64,000 bases of DNA. It comes from Brevibacillus gelatini (lineage in GTDB: Bacteria; Bacillota; Bacilli; Brevibacillales; Brevibacillaceae). Of this stretch, positions 57,539 to 64,000 are shown one piece after another. A model generated the notes under the pieces. It was not told the DNA's origin, searched no databases, and was given only the letters and a program-made list of their open reading frames with translations. The first letter of the stretch is position 1. Every line of letters starts with the position of its first letter. The stretch covers positions 62,001 through 126,000 of the forward strand of contig NZ_RHHS01000013.1 of NCBI RefSeq assembly GCF_003710935.1, written 5' to 3'. The position numbers and the translations under genes were made by a program.

Positions 57539-57559
57539 CCTTGATACATAAGGATTTTT
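57539..57559 (+). terminator. weak terminator after the RNA polymerase gene
   Basis: CCTT - GATACAT - AAGG followed by ATTTTTTAACC. Short stem. Confidence 0.45.
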
Positions 57560-57583
57560 TAACCTTTTGATAATATAAATTAA

Positions 57584-57596
57584 AAAATACATATAC
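57584..57596 (+). promoter_or_regulatory. AATACATATACA motif, candidate late promoter 1
   Basis: AATACATATACA upstream of the HU gene. The same motif follows the HU stop (58019) and the PhoH stop (59403). See findings. Confidence 0.4.
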
Positions 57597-57632
57597 AAAA
57601 AACATTGATAAATTAAGGTTTCTTTAGTTATA

Positions 57633-57706
57633 CCGTTAAAAACGGACGGTCTCTAAGGGAAACATAATAATTTGAATGTCCAAAGTGAAGCAATTATTAT
57701 GTCCCT
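57633..57706 (+). promoter_or_regulatory. structured leader of the HU gene
   Basis: A small hairpin CCGTTAAAAACGG, then a long one GGG..ACATAATAATT ... AATTATTATGTCCC (57657-57705) about 20 bp before the ribosome site. No T-run, so an RNA control element or stabiliser rather than a terminator. Confidence 0.5.
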
Positions 57707-57747
57707 ACAAATAAAAAATATAATTTTAATTTGGGAGGAATTTTGTA

Positions 57748-58020
57748 ATGAATAAAACAGAATTGGTAAGTGTAGTGGCTCAAAAAGCGGAAATGACTAA
57801 AAAGGATTCCGCCGTTATCGTTGATGCAGTATTAGATGCTATCGCAGAAGGCTTGAAGGAACATGGCAAGGTTTCTCTACTTGGATTCGGAAACTTTGTG
57901 GTGCGTGAACGCGCTGCTCGTAAAGGTCGTAACCCACAAACAGGCGAAGAAATTGATATTGTGGCTACTAAGGTTCCTGCATGGAAGCCAAGTAAAACTC
58001 TCAAGGATTCATTAAAATAA
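57748..58020 (+). CDS. HU-family DNA-binding protein
   Basis: 90 aa, full length: [20 protein letters not shown] ... [20 protein letters not shown] ... [15 protein letters not shown]. Binds and bends DNA as a dimer. SPbeta carries its HU gene (yonN) in the same place after yonO. GGGAGGAATTTTGTA before the ATG. Confidence 0.95.
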   Translation: MNKTELVSVVAQKAEMTKKDSAVIVDAVLDAIAEGLKEHGKVSLLGFGNFVVRERAARKGRNPQTGEEIDIVATKVPAWKPSKTLKDSLK

Positions 58021-58030
58021 TACATATACA
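58019..58030 (+). promoter_or_regulatory. AATACATATACA motif, candidate late promoter 2
   Basis: Directly after the HU stop codon, about 150 bp before the PIN-PhoH gene. Confidence 0.4.
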
Positions 58031-58113
58031 TTATTCATCCATTTCGTCATGGATACTTTCACAGAGGTGCATTGGTACGCTCTGGTTATTATCATATTAG
58101 CCGAAGGATACAC

Positions 58114-58148
58114 GGGGATTGGTGATTGTTCGCCTATCCCCTATTTTA
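58114..58148 (+). terminator. terminator behind HU
   Basis: GGGGAT - loop - ATCCCC followed by TATTTTAATAT. Confidence 0.6.
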
Positions 58149-58181
58149 ATATAAAAATCTACCTTGAAAGGTATGAGTCCA

Positions 58182-59405
58182 ATGCGTAAATTTTTATTTG
58201 ATACAAACGCATTACTCAGAAAGCCACATTTTTTAGATATGGCTGATGAGATATTCATCCCCTATGTTGTTCTCGAAGAATTGGATAAAATCAAGATTCG
58301 TAATGACGATTTGGGATTTCGAGCTAGATACGCAGTAAGACTATTGAAATCTAAGAATAATGTGGCGTTTGACAAAGATGCAATATCCTCAATACACAAT
58401 ATTAATGATAATGTGATTATTGAATCAGCAAAACGAAATCAATGCATTCTTGTTACAGGAGATTATCTTGTACAACTAAAAGCAGAAAGTTATGGGATTG
58501 AAGCTTTTGACCTAGATGAGTCTGATAATATTGACCATGACTATTCTGGAATTCATGAACTTTTCATTGATCCTAACCAGCAAGATTCATATGAATTACT
58601 TGCACAGTTATATCAAGGATTACCAATTAACAACTTTAATTTAGTTAAAAATCAGTATCTTGTGATTTGGGACAAAACAAAACCTACTTATGATGAAAAT
58701 AACATTCATACAGGATATGAAGTAATTGATAAATTAAAATATAATGGCGAACGATTCGTAAAGTTGTCATACAAGCCAATTTATAATGCTTTTACTGGTA
58801 AGGTTAAGCCTTTAAATGTAAAGCAAGAATTGATGTTTGATATGTTACAGGATAAATCAGTTACTTGTAAGGCTACTTTCGGTTCGTTCGGTGTTGGAAA
58901 AGACTTTGTTATGATTTCTCATGCGATTGATCTTATTCAAAAAGGTAAGAAACTCGTATGGGTTAGAAATAACGTAGAAGTTAAGGATTCTAATCCAATT
59001 GGGTTCTTACCTTCTGACATGAATTCTAAACTTCTCCCCTATGCCATGCCCTTAGCGGATCACCTCGGTGGCGTTGAAGCATTAGAAGCTTATTTAGCAA
59101 GTGGAAAAATTGAAATCCAACATCTTGGATTCATGCGTGGTAGGGATATCAAAGATTCTATTATCTATGTAACAGAGTGCGAAAATAACACGAAGGAACA
59201 TATACAGTTGCTGCTTGGTCGCGTTTCAGATGGAAGTCAATTGTGGATGAATGGAGATATTCGTCAAATTGACCACGAGAAGTTTACTTACAACAATGGT
59301 GTTAATGCACTGAAACGTCTTAAAGGAAATAAATTGTATTCACAAGTTACTTTGGATAAAGTTGAACGTTCAGAAACAGCTAAATTAGCTGATTTACTTG
59401 ATTAA
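58182..59405 (+). CDS. PIN-PhoH family protein (YlaK-like)
   Basis: 407 aa. N-terminal PIN domain (MRKFLFDTNALLRKP, ..VLVTGDYLVQLKAE, about 1-130) and a C-terminal PhoH ATPase domain with ATFGSFGVGKDFV (Walker A, Lys kept, Thr changed to Asp) and TECENNTKEHIQ, MNGDIRQID. Family members are RNA helicase-nucleases. The altered Walker A could weaken ATP use. Start chosen at MRKFLFD (GAAAGG 10 nt upstream); two earlier in-frame starts overlap the ribosome site. Confidence 0.85.
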   Translation: MRKFLFDTNALLRKPHFLDMADEIFIPYVVLEELDKIKIRNDDLGFRARYAVRLLKSKNNVAFDKDAISSIHNINDNVIIESAKRNQCILVTGDYLVQLKAESYGIEAFDLDESDNIDHDYSGIHELFIDPNQQDSYELLAQLYQGLPINNFNLVKNQYLVIWDKTKPTYDENNIHTGYEVIDKLKYNGERFVKLSYKPIYNAFTGKVKPLNVKQELMFDMLQDKSVTCKATFGSFGVGKDFVMISHAIDLIQKGKKLVWVRNNVEVKDSNPIGFLPSDMNSKLLPYAMPLADHLGGVEALEAYLASGKIEIQHLGFMRGRDIKDSIIYVTECENNTKEHIQLLLGRVSDGSQLWMNGDIRQIDHEKFTYNNGVNALKRLKGNKLYSQVTLDKVERSETAKLADLLD

Positions 59406-59414
59406 TACATATAA
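59403..59414 (+). promoter_or_regulatory. AATACATATAAA motif, candidate late promoter 3
   Basis: Begins within the PhoH stop codon, about 45 bp before the YonK-like gene. Confidence 0.4.
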
Positions 59415-59450
59415 AAAGAGTATTTCATTCAATTATGGGAGGCAATTAGA

Positions 59451-59651
59451 ATGGCAAATTTCAACTCAAATTTTAGTGTGACAGGGCTATTGAATTTGGA
59501 TATGATGCAAATTACAGAAGAGACAAAAAAGGACATCCAAATCTTTGACCTGCGAAAAATTCTTGGTAAGTACGATGGATACAAAGTAAAATTATCAGTT
59601 TCTATCGAAGCAGATGATTCCGAGTTCTTGGCAGACGATAATAAGGGGTGA
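59451..59651 (+). CDS. YonK-like small protein, 66 aa
   Basis: MANFNSNFSVTGLLNLDMMQ then ITEETKKDIQIFDLRKILGK..., similar in layout and length to SPbeta YonK (63 aa, structure known, function unknown) and placed between HU/PhoH and the phosphoesterase as there. GGGAGGCAATTAGA before the ATG. Recognition rests on remembered sequence and synteny. Confidence 0.6.
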   Translation: MANFNSNFSVTGLLNLDMMQITEETKKDIQIFDLRKILGKYDGYKVKLSVSIEADDSEFLADDNKG

Positions 59652-59655
59652 TTGA

Positions 59656-60837
59656 ATGAGTATTATCTCCCCTCACCTACGGCAGCAAAACGAAAGTCTT
59701 GAGCAGTATAAAGAACGGCTTGTAATGAATAAAGAATCTTACGGCTTGTACTGGTCAGACATTGCACAGTTATGGCTAGATCATACTGGTGAACGAAAAA
59801 GTGATGACTACTTTCGGAAGTTTAGAAAGCGACTTGTTAAAGATGAAAAGCAACAACATAAACAAGTCAGTTTAAAATTTGATGATGTTGAAGATAAAAT
59901 TATTCAATTCCAAAAAGAAAAATACAAAATTCAAGATCAAAAACGTGAATACCGAAATTTGATTCGAAACGATGCTCGTTTCGAACACCTTAAAGAAGAA
60001 ATAATCAAGGCTGTCCATGAAGTCGCTAAATTGAAGCCAATTAATTGGAACCAGCCTGTTAAAGCAACGGGCGACAAAGAGGCCGTTGTTCTCTTCTCTG
60101 ACTGGCACTATGGGATTGTATCTGATAATTATTTCAACAAATTTAACCCTGATATATTTCATGAACGGATAAAAACTCTTGCACATAAGACTATTGAATA
60201 TGGAAAATTACATGACGTAAAAACGCTTCATGTTTTTAATTTGGGCGACATTGTGAGCGGCAACTTGCATGTATCAGTTCGAGTTCAAAACTCTGAGGAT
60301 ATTATTTCTCAAGTTAAAGTAGTATCAGAGACAATTAGCGAAGTGCTTGCAAAATTGTCCACTGAATTTGAAGAAGTCAAATTCTATAGTGTGCGTGGAA
60401 ACCATGACAGGGTTACAGCAAATAAGCATGATGCTATTTCTAAAGAAAGTTTCGCTGACATTGTTCCGTGGTATGTCAAAGCGAGAACCTGTCATATTCC
60501 TAACTTACAAGTTATAGACAATACCTTTGATGACGAAATGATTGTGGCTGATGTTGCTGGTCATACTGTCATCGGTGTTCATGGTCATAAAGATCGTGTA
60601 TCTGAAGTGGCACAGAACTTGACAGTAATGCTCAAAATGTTTCCTGTGGCAATTTGTATGGGACATTACCACCATAACTGGGAAAAAGAATTTAACGGCA
60701 TTGATGTTATTGTTAACCCATCTCTATCTGGAACTGATGAATATGCAAGAGACATTCGCAAAGTAAGTAAACCAGCCCAAAAGATACTTATCTTCGATGA
60801 GACTGGTCAAATTTGTACATATAAAATTTTATTATAA
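59656..60837 (+). CDS. calcineurin-like metallophosphoesterase
   Basis: 393 aa. N-terminal helical, helix-turn-helix-like region (ESYGLYWSDIAQLWLDHTGE), charged coil (about 80-130), then the phosphoesterase motifs: FSDWHYG, FNLGDIVSG, VRGNHDR, GVHGHKD and GHYHHN. All metal ligands are present. Possibly a DNA or nucleotide phosphatase/nuclease in late DNA processing. GGGGTGATTGA before the ATG, 4 bp after the previous gene. SPbeta has YonJ at this position. Confidence 0.85.
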   Translation: MSIISPHLRQQNESLEQYKERLVMNKESYGLYWSDIAQLWLDHTGERKSDDYFRKFRKRLVKDEKQQHKQVSLKFDDVEDKIIQFQKEKYKIQDQKREYRNLIRNDARFEHLKEEIIKAVHEVAKLKPINWNQPVKATGDKEAVVLFSDWHYGIVSDNYFNKFNPDIFHERIKTLAHKTIEYGKLHDVKTLHVFNLGDIVSGNLHVSVRVQNSEDIISQVKVVSETISEVLAKLSTEFEEVKFYSVRGNHDRVTANKHDAISKESFADIVPWYVKARTCHIPNLQVIDNTFDDEMIVADVAGHTVIGVHGHKDRVSEVAQNLTVMLKMFPVAICMGHYHHNWEKEFNGIDVIVNPSLSGTDEYARDIRKVSKPAQKILIFDETGQICTYKILL

Positions 60838-60850
60838 GGGACGTGACCTT

Positions 60851-61171
60851 ATGAGCTTTAAAGGATTTAATTTCAATAATAATCGTTTCAATCAAGAACA
60901 TCATTATGATGTTGAAGATCAAAATATTGAAATCAATCTTCGAGATGCTGAGGATATTGTAGAAGAGTATCTTAATCTAATTAAAGGTGCTCAGTCAGAA
61001 AATGAATTACGTGTTTATTTGTTAGATTTCTATGATGATGCATCAGTCAATGAAATTAAACACTACATTCATGAAGATATCACCCGTAAAATGGGAGATC
61101 TTTATGAAATTGAAATTGGTCGACTTGCTGGTGATGAAGGCTGCGATTGTGGTTGTTGTGACATTGAATAA
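60851..61171 (+). CDS. hypothetical protein, 106 aa
   Basis: Start at MSFKGFNFNNNRF (AAGGGACG upstream). Acidic, helical, ends in a Cys cluster EGCDCGCCDIE that could bind a metal. Place between phosphoesterase and packaging genes. Confidence 0.65.
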   Translation: MSFKGFNFNNNRFNQEHHYDVEDQNIEINLRDAEDIVEEYLNLIKGAQSENELRVYLLDFYDDASVNEIKHYIHEDITRKMGDLYEIEIGRLAGDEGCDCGCCDIE

Positions 61172-61206
61172 TCTAATCAAATATTAATTTTATTCACCCC
61201 TTTTGT

Positions 61207-61265
61207 AGAGCCTTTTTAACAGCGTCCAATTATCATCTGGACGTTGATTAAAGCGGCTCTTTTGT
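61207..61265 (+). terminator. terminator with nested hairpin
   Basis: AGAGCC ... GGCTCT then TTTGTC, enclosing GCGTCCA/TGGACGT. Confidence 0.65.
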
Positions 61266-61271
61266 CGCTTT

Positions 61272-61336
61272 GAATAGGGATAGGAGCAATCCGAAAGGAG
61301 TAGCCCTCCCCTACTTCTTCCCTATTCCTTTTTTAT
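61272..61336 (+). terminator. second terminator before the packaging genes
   Basis: GAATAGGGA ... TCCCTATTC followed by CTTTTTTA, 14 bp upstream of the next start codon. As it sits in the leader of the next gene it may be an attenuator. Confidence 0.6.
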
Positions 61337-61349
61337 TGGAGGTATGAAA

Positions 61350-62270
61350 ATGAGTAAAATAAAATCAAACGCGAAACCAGATAAGATCACATGTTTGAAG
61401 TGCGAGAAAGCAAAGTCTAAAAGTAATTTTTATATGAATACTAATCCTCTATTCTCTAAATCCTTTGAGCAGTTACCTATATGTAAGAGTTGCTTTCAAA
61501 ATTATATAAACGAAGGAATAGATGAACAAGATTATTTTTTCAGAGTAGTGCTGGTTCTTGCTTTACTTAACAGGCCAATGATTACTCAAGAATGGAATCA
61601 GATCAACCGAGTATGGGAGAAATATATCCCTCCTATATCTTCACTCCCTCAACATAAAGGACTTCAGTTTAAAGATAGTGATTTTTTAACCTATGACAAG
61701 AATGTACAAGAGGATAGTCTCCAAGATAACATGCTTAATATGAATTTTGACGACTCTTTGGATATTAGAGAAATGGTAAAGTATTGGGGTAAAGGTTACA
61801 GTGCAGAAGAGTATTCTTATCTTGAAGAAGAAAAGTGTAAATTGATGTCAAGTTTCGAATGTCCAGACTATGGAATGGAAATGATTATGCGTGACATTTG
61901 TTTCATTAATCTTGATATCGAAAAAGCACGAAGCAATCCAAAATCCAGTACTACTTCAGAAATCAGTAAGTTAATTGAAACAAGAAGTAAATTGATGAAC
62001 GATGCTAAAATGAAACCGATTCAAGCAACTGGTGCGGAAGCAAATGACCAAATTACTTTCGGTACTTTGATAAAAAAATGGGAAAATGATAAACCAGTTC
62101 CTCCTGTTCTGGATGATGAAATGAAAAGATATATAGATACATTTATGGTTGGTCATCTTGCGAAAATGGAAGGTTTAAATAATGAGTTAACTGAGAAATA
62201 CGATAAAGCCCTAGCCCCATATACAATTGATTTTAGAGAAATAAATAAAGATGTTGATGAGGAAGATTAA
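61350..62270 (+). CDS. zinc-finger protein next to terminase, 306 aa
   Basis: Start at MSKIKSNAKPDKIT (GGAGG 7 nt upstream). N-terminal CLKCEKAKSKSNFY ... CKSCFQNY zinc finger (about 14-50), acidic helical remainder with coiled segments. It ends 2 bp before the large terminase subunit, the place of a small terminase subunit, and a DNA-binding finger would fit, but no family is recognised. Confidence 0.65.
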   Translation: MSKIKSNAKPDKITCLKCEKAKSKSNFYMNTNPLFSKSFEQLPICKSCFQNYINEGIDEQDYFFRVVLVLALLNRPMITQEWNQINRVWEKYIPPISSLPQHKGLQFKDSDFLTYDKNVQEDSLQDNMLNMNFDDSLDIREMVKYWGKGYSAEEYSYLEEEKCKLMSSFECPDYGMEMIMRDICFINLDIEKARSNPKSSTTSEISKLIETRSKLMNDAKMKPIQATGAEANDQITFGTLIKKWENDKPVPPVLDDEMKRYIDTFMVGHLAKMEGLNNELTEKYDKALAPYTIDFREINKDVDEED

Positions 62271-62272
62271 GA

Positions 62273-64000
62273 ATGGCTGGGTATAAGAACTTCCAAGTCA
62301 ATAGAAATAAAAACAAAAATGCAGTTGGTGTTTTCGATAAAGGGCGCAATTTAAACAAGAGCGCCGACAATTTAACAAAGTCTCAAAAGTTAATGAATGG
62401 TGTTGCAGCATGGGCTTCATTCTATCGTTCTCGTCCAGACATTTTCGCTGAAGAATATCTTGGCTTGACTTTAAAACCATTTCAAAAAATTTTACTTTAT
62501 TGCATGATTATATACAACTACACGGCATTCTTTGCGAGTCGTGGACTTGGTAAAACATATTTAACGGCTTTGTATTGTGTAGTTAGATGTATTCTCTTCC
62601 CTGGTACAAAAATCATTATTGCTGCTGGTCAAAAGTCACAGGGTATGAAGGTTGTAACTGAAAAGATTCCAGAGTTAATCAACCAGTCTAAAACTGGAAT
62701 GTTACGAAGGGAAATTAAAGGTTCTATTAGGACAAACATGAACACAGATGATCCTCATGTTGAGTTCGTAAATGGCTCATGGATTAAAGTTGTTGCAGCA
62801 ACTCAAGGTGCTCGTTCAGCTCGCGCTAATCTGCTTGTTCTTGATGAGTTCCGTATGATTGACCCTTTGATTTACAAAAACGTACTGAGACGTTTTCTTG
62901 CTGCTTCAAGACAGCCGGGATTCTTAGAAAAACCAGAATATAAAAACAAACAAGAGTACCTAGAGAGAAACCAAGAAATCTTCTTAACATCTTGCTATTA
63001 CAAATTTAATTGGTCTTATGAAAGATTTAAGGTTTTTATTAAAGCAATGTTAGATGGTAAAAAGTACTTTGTTTGTGGACTTCCATATCAGATTGCAATT
63101 AAAGAAAATCTCGTAAACCGCGAACAGTTGCTTGATGAGATTTCTGAGGACGATTTAGATGAAATTGGTTGGACAATGGAGATGGAGTCGTTATTCTTCG
63201 GTGAAAGTGATAAGGCATATTTCAAGACCGAAGAAATAAAAGAAATTAAAACAGTTCAATTCCCTATTTACAAGAAAGAAGTTCAAGCATTAATTAAAAA
63301 TAATAAAAATTTTATAAATAAGAAAAAAGAAGGCGAAATTAGAATCTTAAGTTGTGATATTGCATTGCTTGGTGGGGATGCAAATGACTCATCTGTTTAT
63401 ACATTAATTTCAGCAAAGAAAAATAGGACAGGCACAAGATACAAAAGAGAAGTATTAAACATTGAAGCGCATCAGGGGTTGCATCCTGAGACACAATCAC
63501 TCATCATCAGGAGACTTTTTGATGATTTTGAATGCGATTATATTGTTTTAGATCGACAAGGAAATGGTATTAGTGTTTATGGATATTTGTGCAGAAGACA
63601 ATATGATGATGAGAGAAAGAAAGAGTATCCTGCTTTATATTCAATGAACGAGAAAGATGAACCTAAACTTGCTGCTTTCCATATAGAAGATGACTATGAA
63701 GAAAAAATTTATACGGTCTCCCCTTCAGAAGAATTTAATCACAATATTGCACTTGACTTAAAAGATAAGATTGTAAATAAAAGAATATCATTCTTGATCT
63801 CAAAAAATGATATTCGAGAATTTTTTGTAAATGAGACGTGGTTTAATAAACTATCAACAGAAGAGCAGATTGAACTGTTAAATCCTTATCTTCAAACAAT
63901 TTTGCTTGAAAATGAAATGGTCTTATTAGAACGAGTAGAACATCATAAATATGTAAAATTAAAAGAACAATCAGGGAAAAGAAAAGACCGTTATTCTTCG
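62273..64000 (+). CDS. large terminase subunit (partial, runs off the window)
   Basis: 576 codons seen, no stop. Walker A FFASRGLGKTYLTAL (about 85), Walker B NLLVLDEFRMID (about 185), and the start of the RNase-H-like nuclease domain with ILSCDIALLGGDANDSSVY and DYIVLDRQGNGIS. DNA packaging motor and headful/cos nuclease. SPbeta counterpart is YonF. The ATG overlaps the operon with a 2-bp gap and shares its ribosome region with the end of the previous gene. Confidence 0.93.
   Translation, partial: MAGYKNFQVNRNKNKNAVGVFDKGRNLNKSADNLTKSQKLMNGVAAWASFYRSRPDIFAEEYLGLTLKPFQKILLYCMIIYNYTAFFASRGLGKTYLTALYCVVRCILFPGTKIIIAAGQKSQGMKVVTEKIPELINQSKTGMLRREIKGSIRTNMNTDDPHVEFVNGSWIKVVAATQGARSARANLLVLDEFRMIDPLIYKNVLRRFLAASRQPGFLEKPEYKNKQEYLERNQEIFLTSCYYKFNWSYERFKVFIKAMLDGKKYFVCGLPYQIAIKENLVNREQLLDEISEDDLDEIGWTMEMESLFFGESDKAYFKTEEIKEIKTVQFPIYKKEVQALIKNNKNFINKKKEGEIRILSCDIALLGGDANDSSVYTLISAKKNRTGTRYKREVLNIEAHQGLHPETQSLIIRRLFDDFECDYIVLDRQGNGISVYGYLCRRQYDDERKKEYPALYSMNEKDEPKLAAFHIEDDYEEKIYTVSPSEEFNHNIALDLKDKIVNKRISFLISKNDIREFFVNETWFNKLSTEEQIELLNPYLQTILLENEMVLLERVEHHKYVKLKEQSGKRKDRYSS

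Overview
The window reads as a large block of an SPbeta-like temperate phage or prophage of a low-GC Bacillales host (Bacillus, Brevibacillus or Paenibacillus type; the genus cannot be fixed from sequence alone). The main reasons are: a YonO-type single-chain RNA polymerase with a DxDGD motif; an HU protein, a YonK-like protein, a metallophosphoesterase and a large terminase in the order expected for SPbeta late genes; and an aimR - signal peptide - ... - yopQ-like - yopR/mrpR-like series matching the order of the SPbeta arbitrium/lysogeny module. Bacillus-type AbrB, MazF and AgrBD homologues, sigma-A-type promoters and strong GGAGG ribosome sites fit the same group.

Layout. Almost everything from 1 to 54.1 kb is on the minus strand, and 54.4-64 kb is on the plus strand. 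Reading the minus strand right to left: a tyrosine recombinase, RecD2-like helicase and CHC2 primase (54.1-48.9 kb); a non-coding region with four DnaA boxes, probably the replication origin (48.1-48.9 kb); a string of very small genes, many with their own promoter and terminator (48.1-37 kb); a large Q/E-rich protein and a treble-clef nuclease; about 55 tightly packed small genes, many of them zinc ribbons, plus two tRNAs, a MazF toxin and two AbrB-fold regulators (33.9-12.1 kb), interrupted at 14.3-16.1 kb by an IS200/IS605 element that splits one gene; the peptide-communication and lysogeny block (12.1-2.6 kb); and a few unknown genes to the left edge. The plus-strand late arm holds the RNA polymerase, HU, PIN-PhoH ATPase, metallophosphoesterase and terminase (cut by the window end).

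How the parts work together (inference). Two peptide-signalling systems flank one repressor. The first is an arbitrium-like AimR receptor with a 37-residue secreted pre-peptide, a terminator and a 38-bp inverted repeat with almost the same geometry as the SPbeta AimR operator, placed in front of the next gene. The second is an agr-type operon (AgrB protease, AgrD with a predicted serine-lactone ring, a kinase-less six-helix sensor, a stand-alone LytTR protein, a LytTR response regulator, a 28-residue peptide and a kinase lacking the usual phospho-histidine), which follows directly on the MrpR/YopR-like repressor gene. A phage that reads two different peptide signals next to its lysis/lysogeny repressor is the most interesting feature here. 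Two LexA boxes with an identical core (2.47 kb and 48.55 kb) add a link to SOS.

Other points worth a look: a gene ending in a canonical -1 frameshift heptamer followed by a GC hairpin and a start-codon-less helix-turn-helix frame (39.3 kb); repeated AATACATATA motifs that could be promoters for the phage polymerase; a promoter cassette and a gene-junction element each repeated many times; a tRNA with an odd T-loop; an amber codon in an otherwise intact gene; and several in-window paralogue pairs.
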